DNA of 64,000 bases, from contig CM075764.1 of assembly GCA_037974665.1 (NCBI GenBank), positions 79,817,825 to 79,881,824 on the forward strand, written 5' to 3'. Below, piece after piece: positions 57,762 to 64,000 of this stretch. The position numbers were made by a program, and so were the translations under genes. Under the pieces are notes generated by a model, which was not told the origin of the DNA, did no database searches, and saw only the letters and a program-made list of their open reading frames with translations. The stretch is from Ehretia macrophylla (Eukaryota; Streptophyta; Magnoliopsida; Boraginales; Ehretiaceae). Position 1 is the first letter of the stretch. Every line of letters starts with the position of its first letter.

Positions 57762-58269
57762 GCAGACAAGTTCTTCATTCTTGTTTGCACCTTATGGCCG
57801 AAATTCTCTCTCTTTTAGAAGCATATTGTTCTTTCTTTTCTCTTGGTGTTTTCGGCCAAGTCTAGTAGAGATAGGAAACTTTTGCTTCTAAGTTTTTAAC
57901 TCACGTATACCTAAGCTCTTGGACTTAACTAAGCTAGCACTATAATTAGTTAAGTTGTCCCTTGCTTTTGGATACCCGTGGACCGATTAGGACCCTTGCA
58001 CGTGCGAATGAGCTTTGCCCGAGTCAAGATCTTCTTCAAGTGTCTACATCCGAGTTCTCCACGCAAGGTGTTTCAATTTAAATACATTTGTATATAGTTG
58101 TATATACTTTATTGTATTTACTTTTAATGTACTAGTTACGGATTTACTCTTGAGTTTATGTAAATACAAACTTGTTTACATGCAAATTTTAATTGTTATT
58201 ATTTCCGCTGCGCTTGCATGTTTTTGTTATTTACATATCTCGAGATAATCCCGTTGCACTTCCGCTTTT

Positions 58270-58354
58270 GAAGATGATGCCATTATGCGCCTTCATTTTG
58301 AAGCTGACGCCTTTTGCGCCTTCATTATGAAGCTGAAGCCTCTATGTGCCTTCA
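58270..58354 (+). repeat. Three ~29-bp tandem repeats ending the copia element 2 LTR
   Basis: Units start GAAGATGATGCC, GAAGCTGACGCC and GAAGCTGAAGCC and end near GCGCCTTCA. Same array as at 50510-50594. Confidence 0.85.
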
Positions 58355-58356
58355 AG

Positions 58357-58368
58357 TTGTATTAGAGG
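58357..58368 (+). other. Degenerate primer-binding site of copia element 2
   Basis: TTGTATTAGAGG, two bases past the LTR end, keeps nine of twelve positions of TGGTATCAGAGC. Placement is more telling than sequence. Confidence 0.5.
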
Positions 58369-59601
58369 CACGGTTTTGAAAGTCTGTAATATGTACATTA
58401 GATCTAATCTTTTAATGTTTATTGACAAGTTTATGCGAAAGATATGAGTTGATTCCATCCAGCATGGAAAGATCGACTTTGATTATAGCGAGCCAAAAGT
58501 TTTCTATGATCGGGCCTGATGATCCTTTTATATGGAGATCTCGATTTACGTGCTTGTGAACTCGGTTGGTCTTGGAATGCTTGGTTGATGTTAGAGTCAA
58601 TTCTTTGTTTATCTTTTGTATATGATACGTTAAGATGTTTATTGATTATTTTCATTTAGCTTTGATTACCTATGTGATAACTTTAATCTAGCTACATAAT
58701 ACATAAATGGTGAACTTGATCATGGACTTAGTGGATACCTGGTTTGTAATTTAGACATAAGTCTCATTTTATTTTTCTTGCTTTTGAGAGAACTTTGTAG
58801 TGAAGACTATATGTAAATTCTCAAGAAGAAATGCAAAGAGACAACCGGATGAATCCAAAGGAAATGGAGATCTTGAAGACATAGTGATGTGTTTTAAGAT
58901 AGTTTTTCTTTTTTATTCCAAAGTCCATGATCCACCATTTATACCTGCTGCATGCATTATATACTATATGATTGTTAATGTATGCATGATGAGATCTATT
59001 TACAAAACTCCCAAATGTGCAAATCAATATTAGATATGTTGTCCTCTGCCATCCTATGACTTAATGAACCCAAAGCGATCATGTCCGGTCTTGCCCAAAG
59101 GTAAAAGGACATGTTTCGTACTAAGTTTAATTAAGTTGCTAGTATAACATAGTGATGTGGTTGTCTACCAAAATCTAACGGCCAACATAGCCACAAAGGC
59201 TTGAAGCTATTGATTCAATTTGGGGGATAACTGTGAGATGGCGGGTCGGGTCTGACTGAATTACTTAATCAACATAGCCACAAAGGTTTGAGACCAAAGT
59301 AATTTAGGGACTGGATATGACCATAACCTATTTTGTGAAATAGACAACAAAGAGTTGTGGACTCTTGATATTTATATTCCAACATAGCCACAAAGATTTG
59401 AGGGATGCAAATTATTGAGAGAATTTGGTCACCCACTACCGGATTCTAACGAATTCGCGTTTCTCGTTCTGGGAGTATGAGATTCGATAAAGTTAGTGGG
59501 AGTTACTATTTTTGTAAAGACCATACTTACATAGTTATGCATTTTTACATCAACTAGCAATCTTACTTTTTGTACTACTTATTTCTGCAGTACTTTTTAT
59601 A
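58369..59601 (+). other. Long leader of copia element 2
   Basis: About 1.2 kb between the primer site and the gag ATG. Short open frames here have no recognisable domain. The leader carries three copies of a CAACATAGCCACAAAG motif (59182-59404). Confidence 0.65.
59182..59404 (+). repeat. Threefold CAACATAGCCACAAAG motif in the copia leader
   Basis: Copies begin at 59183, 59270 and 59380, each CCAACATAGCCACAAAG or TCAACATAGCCACAAAG followed by a purine-rich TTTGAG/CTTGAA. The 16-base core is identical while the sequence between copies (71-95 bp) is unrelated. Confidence 0.85.
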
Positions 59602-60440
59602 ATGGCTTCTATTTCAAATCCCATTGCCCGTATCCTTGATAAAAATGCTTTAACCGGACCAAACTTTCCCGATTGGTTTCGCAATCTTAAAATTGTTTTG
59701 GGATTGGAAAAGATTGAATATGTTCTGGATAAGGCCCCTCCTGCTACCCTTCCTGAAACTGCAACTGAAGAAGAGCAAGAAACATATTGGCTCTGGGTTG
59801 AACATGACTTGAGGGAAAAGGCTTACATCCTTGCTTCAATGTCAAATGAACTACAAAAGCAGCATGACAATATGTCTGATGCTGCTAGCATGATTCTGAA
59901 CTTGAAAGAGTTGTATGGTGAGCAAAGTGATGTTGCCAGATATGAACTGTCAAAGGAGTTGTTTAGAGCTAGATTGGAAGAAGGTGGTTATGTCAGCAAG
60001 CATGTTCTTAGGATGATTAATCTGATTACTCAACTTGAGATGCATAAGTTTGACATGAACTGTAAGCTACACACAGACCTTATTCTGCAATCCCTCCTAC
60101 CTTACTTCAATTAGTTCATAGTGAACTTTCACATGAACAAGCTCTCTGCTTCTCTGCCTGAGCTGGCCAATATGTTGACCACTACGCAGTCACAGTTCAA
60201 GGGAAAAGGTAAGGAGACTGTCCTCGTTGCTACATTTTCTTTCGGGTTTAGGCCCAAGAATAGAAGGAGGAAGAACAAGAAGAAGAAGGACACTGCTCCT
60301 AAACCCACTGGAGGTGTTAAGAAGAAAGAAGCCGTCCCTAAAGGGCAATGTTATCACTGCAAGGGTGATGGCCATTGGAGAAGAAATTGTCCCCTGTACC
60401 TTCAAGAGTTGAAAGAGAAACAAGTTGCCGCCAATGCGCG
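59602..60440 (+). pseudogene. gag: Copia element 2 gag with zinc knuckle (one stop)
   Basis: Capsid and nucleocapsid part of the copia polyprotein. ATG at 59602 (MASISNPIARILDKN). The gag core (NFPDWFRNLKIVLGLEKIEY, ILASMSNELQKQHDN, LKELYGEQSDVARYELSKEL) matches the plant copia gag family (UBN2-like). TAG at 60112-60114 interrupts it, probably from CAG, and the same frame continues (NFHMNKLSASLPELANML). A Lys-rich stretch follows, then the zinc knuckle CYHCKGDGHWRRNC near 60350-60392, a perfect CX2CX4HX4C. Without the stop, gag and pol would be one frame up to about 61375. Confidence 0.9.
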
Positions 60441-62100
60441 AGGTACAACTTCTTTTTCTGTGAATGAAACTAATTTTTCAATTAGTCCGACTTGTACATC
60501 TTGGATTTTAGATTCTGGTGCTACGACACATGTTTGCATGTCCTCACAGAATCTGAATGATAGGATAACTCTTCGGAAACGTGAGATTGTCCTGAAGGTT
60601 GGTAATGGAGCAAGTGTTGCAGCCCATGCCAAAGGAAATGTTGAAGTTTGTCTGCCTGCTGGTCATGTTATGCGTTTGTCAAATGTTTTGTTTGTTCCGA
60701 ATGCTGTTAGGAATATTGTTTCTATTCCTAAACTTGTTTGTGAAAATTATGAATTTTCTTTTATGAACAAGGGCTGTAATATTTATTACCGTAATAAATA
60801 TATCGGCTCAGCTACTTTGTTGAACGGACTTTATCATTTGAATCTTGATGAATGCATGCATGTAACTTCAACTTCCACTTCAAAACAATCAAAAGATATT
60901 CAAATTAATGTAAAACAATTGTGTCACTTGAGACTTGGACATATTAACGAGAAAATATTAACATGGATGGCTCAAAATGAACCTATCGATTCATTGGGAT
61001 TTGAGCCCGGGCTTACATGTGAGTCTTGTATTCTCGGGAAAATGACCAAGTCATCATTTTTTGGAAAAGGAACAAGAGCCACTGAATTGTTAGCATTAAT
61101 ACATAGTGATGTATGTGGGCCCTTTAGAGAAATGGCTCGCGGTGGTTATATCTACTTCATAACCTGTACCGATGACTATTCTCGGTATGGTTATGTGTGC
61201 TTCATGAAGTACAAATCTGAGGCTTTTGAAAAAATCAAGGAGTTTAAAGCTAAAGTAGAAAACCAAACGGGAAAAAGTATTAAAACCTTGCGATCTGATC
61301 GTGGAGGTGAATACTTAAGTACCGAATTTCTTGAATATCTTAAACAAGCAGGAATAATTTCACAGACTACTCCACTGCTATACCACAATTAAATGGAGTA
61401 TTTGAACGTAGGAATCGTACATTGATAGATATGGTACGATCTATGATCAGTTACACCGATCTTTCAATTTTATTTTGGGGGTATGCACTTCTTACGACTA
61501 TTTATTTGTTGAATAGGGCTCCAACTAAAGTTGTTCCTACTACACCGTATAAGATGTGGTTTGGTAGGAAACCAAGTCTTAATCACATTAGGATTTGGGG
61601 TTGTCCCGCTTATGTTAAGAAACTTAAGATGGACAAGTTGGAAGCTAGATCAGATAAAAGGAGATTTGTGGTATATCCTAAGAAGACTAAAGGATATTAT
61701 TTTTATTTTCCCGATGATCAAAGAATATCGATCAGTCGATATGCCGTCTTTCTTGAAAAAGAGTTTGTTCAAAAAGAAAGCAGAGGGAGAAAAATGATAA
61801 CAGAAGAAGAGACTTCTAAACCACAAATTGACCCAAGTCTTGATCCTGAACCAATTCAACAAGATCCAGAACTAGTCATCACACAAGGACCTCAAAGATG
61901 TAGTAGAGTATCCCGTCTTCCTGAGAGATATGATTATCTGCTTGAGGAAACACAAGAGTTATTTGTGGTAGGGGATAAAGATCATTTGGATGATCCTACT
62001 GATTATGAGGAAGGAATACAAGATATTGATTCTGAGAAATGGAGGCAGGCTATGCAAACAGAGATAGATTCCATGTATTCAAATGATGTTTTGGACCTTA
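60441..62100 (+). pseudogene. pol: Copia element 2 protease and integrase
   Basis: Protease active site WILDSGATTHVC near 60502-60537, with the following flap region (LKVGNGASVAAHAKGNVEV, LSNVLFVPNAVRNIVSI). The integrase zinc-binding region follows (HLRLGHINEKIL ... CESCILGK, near 60930-61040), then the catalytic core: IHSDVCGPF (first Asp), FITCTDDYSRYGYV (second Asp) and NGVFERRNRTL (Glu, shifted frame near 61395). A frameshift near 61375 precedes this Glu. The tail runs through CPAYVKKLKMDKLEARSDKR, YAVFLEKEFVQKESRGRK and LPERYDYLLEE. An extra T near 62090 shifts the frame into RT. Confidence 0.9.
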
Positions 62101-63563
62101 GTTGACCGACATGAAGGTATTTTACCTATAGGTTGTAAATGGGTCTTCAAAAGGAAACTTGGAATAGATGGAAATGTGAAAACTTATAAAGCAAGGCTGG
62201 TTGCGAAAGGTTTTCGTCAGAAACAAGGTGTTGATTATGACGAAACATTTTCACCAGTTGTCATACTTAAGTCCATCCGCATCATTCTTGCTATTGCCGC
62301 ACACTATGATTTTGAGATCTGTCAAATGGATGTTAAAATTGCGATCCTGAATGGCTATCTTCAGGAAGATATCTATATGGAACAACCTGAAGGTTTTAAA
62401 TCCAACAAAGATCAAGTGTGTAAGCTTAAAATATCAATATATGGTCTAAAACAAGCCTTTCGTTCTTGGAACATCAGATTTAATAATGAGATCAAAGAGA
62501 TTGGTTTCATTAGAAATGATGATAAACCTTGTGTATACAAGAAGATCAGTGTGAGCATGACCACTTTTCTAATTTTGTATGTTGATAACATTCTAATCAT
62601 GGGAAATGATGTTGGACAGATGATGTCCACTAAGATTTGGTTGAATAGCAAGTTCTCCATGAAAGATCTGGGAGAAGCCTCTTACATCTTAGGGATTCGT
62701 GTCTATAGAGATAGAACGAAAAGATTGATTGGCTTGTCTCAAAGTCTATACATAGAGCGAGTATTGAAGAAATTCAATATGGAGAGTTCTAAGAAAGGTC
62801 TTCTGCCAATCCGGCATGGAATACATCTTTCTAAGAACATATCTACCAAATCTGAAGATGAAAGGCAACGTATGGAATGTGTGCCTTATGCTTCAGCAGT
62901 TGGCAGTCTCATGTATGCCATGCTATGTACAAGGTTTGATATTGCATATGTTGTAAGCCCTGTGAGCAAATATCAGTCCGATCCGGGAGAAGAACACTGG
63001 ATGGCAGTGAAGCATATCCTTAAGTACTTGCAAAGGACTAAGGACCTTGCACTGATTTATGGAGGAGGAGAACTCCGGATAGATAGGTACACAGATTCAG
63101 ATTTTCAATCTGATACGGAAGATAGAAAGTTTACATCCGGATTTGTGTTTGTTTGTAATGGAGGAGCAGTAGGTTGGAAGAGTTCCAAGCAACCTGTTAT
63201 GCTGACTCCACTATAGAAATCGAGTACATTGCTGCATCTGATGCAGCAATAGAAGCTATTTGGATGAGGAAGTTCTTGTTAGAGCTAGAAGTGGTTCCTT
63301 CCATCGAGTTGTCGATACCGCTGTATTGCGACAACAATGGAGCTATTGCACAGGCTAAGGAACCTAGATCTCATCAGAAATCCAAACACATAGAAGGGCG
63401 TTTTCATATCATTCGAGAGATAGTTGCTCGAAAAGATATAAGTCCGCAGAAAGTTCCTACATTAGAGAATGTAGCTGACCCACTTACTAAGCCCATGAGT
63501 CAATCGCAGTTAGAACGTCATCTTGAAAAGATGGGGTTCCGATACCATGTAAATATGCACTGA
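62083..63563 (+). pseudogene. pol: Copia element 2 reverse transcriptase and RNase H (mutated active site)
   Basis: RT motifs in order: CKWVFKRKLGIDGNVKTYKA, KQGVDYDETFSPVV, MDVKIAILNGYLQEDIYMEQ, ISIYGLKQAFRSW. The catalytic motif reads ILYVDNILIMGND: the second Asp of YVDD is Asn (GAT AAC near 62585), whereas element 1 keeps YVDD. The connection and RNase H follow (SVGSLM-like SAVGSLMYAML, YTDSDFQSDTEDRKFTSGFV). A frameshift near 63185 interrupts SSKQP, and the last part resumes as YIAASDAAIEAIWMRKFLLE, PLYCDNNGAIAQA and DPLTKPMSQSQLERHL, ending with TGA at 63561-63563. Confidence 0.92.
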
Positions 63564-63583
63564 AGGCTATATTCTATAACATT

Positions 63584-63599
63584 AGTGCAAGTGGGAGAT
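63584..63599 (+). other. Polypurine tract of copia element 2
   Basis: GTGCAAGTGGGAGAT just before TGTTAGAG, as in element 1. Confidence 0.8.
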
Positions 63600-64000
63600 T
63601 GTTAGAGATATGCCCTAATGCTATATAGTTAGATGACCTATATAGGGCATTTTGATGTAAATCTGAATGGCATATTAATTGGATGTTCATATTCTCCGTT
63701 CAATTATATGAATATGTCCTCAATGTTTTTCGGAGAAGAAATGTATTCTTAAGGTGTTGAGAATTCAATGGCATGTTTCTTCGACATGATAAACATTCAA
63801 AAGCATTCATAGTCCTTAGATTATTAGACCAGGACTAGAATAATCAAGTACGGACTATCATATGTAGTTACATTTGATTAACATAGAGATGTTAATGATA
63901 AAGGGAAGCAAGTGTTGAGCTACAACAGCATAGGGATGCGATTAACTGACATATGATTGATCATTAGTTGAATGGATCATTGAATGTGACCGGAATGATG
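63600..64000 (+). mobile_element. 3' LTR of copia element 2 (first 401 bp)
   Basis: TGTTAGAGATATGCCCTAATG and following bases match the LTR starts at 45172, 47991 and 51793; cut by the window end. Confidence 0.93.

Larger units (their letters stand above)
51793..58354 (+). mobile_element. 5' LTR of copia element 2, interrupted
   Basis: Starts TGTTAGAGATATGCCC and ends GTGCCTTCA. Removing the 4501-bp solo LTR and its 5-bp duplication leaves about 2056 bp. The first TATA region reads CAATAAATAGG (changed from CTATAAATAGG) near 52637; the second TATAAATA (57754-57761) is intact. Confidence 0.92.
51793..64000 (+). mobile_element. Copia element 2, nearly complete, runs off the right edge
   Basis: Ty1/copia order: 5' LTR (51793-58354, split by a solo LTR), primer site, repeat-bearing leader, gag, protease, integrase, RT, RNase H, polypurine tract and the first 401 bp of the 3' LTR. 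Integrase precedes RT, which defines copia. Stops and frameshifts lie at 60112, about 61375, about 62090 and about 63185, and the RT active site is mutated. Its integration boundary on the right is outside the window. Confidence 0.93.

Noticed and set aside
45172..64000. Copia copies 1 and 2 as a tandem array sharing an LTR
   Set aside because: Copy 1 has its own GTAAT duplications on both sides, and about 1.2 kb of LTR D, N and M sequence separates the copies.
1..64000. tRNA, rRNA or CRISPR features
   Set aside because: No cloverleaf-type sequence, rRNA segment or spaced direct-repeat array was recognised by eye on either strand.

Overview
Organism: the window is AT-rich nuclear DNA built almost wholly of plant-type retroelements: chromodomain-bearing Ty3/gypsy elements (Tekay/Del-like chromoviruses), Ty1/copia elements with DSG protease and YVDD reverse transcriptase, L1-type LINEs with a DUF4283/CCHC ORF1, and a Harbinger-like MITE. 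Two readable primer sites resemble the plant initiator-Met tRNA site (TGGTATCAGAGC). This is repeat-rich intergenic sequence of a higher plant, probably a eudicot; the species cannot be named. No intact host gene was found. Layout, 1-9281: a minus-strand gypsy LTR of another lineage (719-1668, internal part running off the left edge) lies among minus-strand chromovirus LTRs (1669-6534, one carrying a 329-bp MITE at 5075-5403). Next come the 3' LTR end, short internal region and 5' LTR of a non-autonomous minus-strand gypsy element 'A' (6535-9281, its LTR resuming at 27293-28322). Inside A sits a 403-bp foldback insertion (7360-7762) with a CATAA duplication. Layout, 9282-27287: one Tekay-like element with TATCC duplications. 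It has a 5' LTR, primer site, gag, a reverse-oriented solo LTR of its own family (13106-15534, GATTG duplications), decayed pol with chromodomain, and a polypurine tract. Its 3' LTR is split by a nearly full-length LINE (19550-26077) that replaced about 193 bp of the LTR. Layout, 28323-51792: about 1 kb of unassigned sequence, a minus-strand LINE tail, and LTR fragments. Then comes a very long plus-strand LTR 'C' (30220-35859) holding a truncated LINE. A diverged plus-strand LTR 'D' (about 35860-50708) is broken by two solo LTRs (37054-39921, ATATA; 41839-44523, GTAGT) and by an internally deleted copia element (45172-50594, GTAAT), itself hit by a LINE fragment. A further LTR end 'N' carries six 23-bp repeats. 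Layout, 51793-64000: a nearly complete copia element whose 5' LTR holds a 4.5-kb minus-strand solo LTR (52810-57310, TAGGG); its 3' LTR runs off the right edge. How it works: all coding regions are retroelement gag, protease, integrase, reverse transcriptase/RNase H or LINE ORF1/ORF2, and all carry stops, frameshifts or lost catalytic residues, often of the CAG-to-TAG, TGG-to-TAG or GAT-to-AAT type expected from deamination of methylated C. The most interesting signal is non-coding. The chromovirus LTRs, on both strands, share a short hairpin whose arms differ but keep pairing. It lies just before a YAG/GT that looks like a 3' splice site, and several LTRs have a matching donor-like site after the TATA box.
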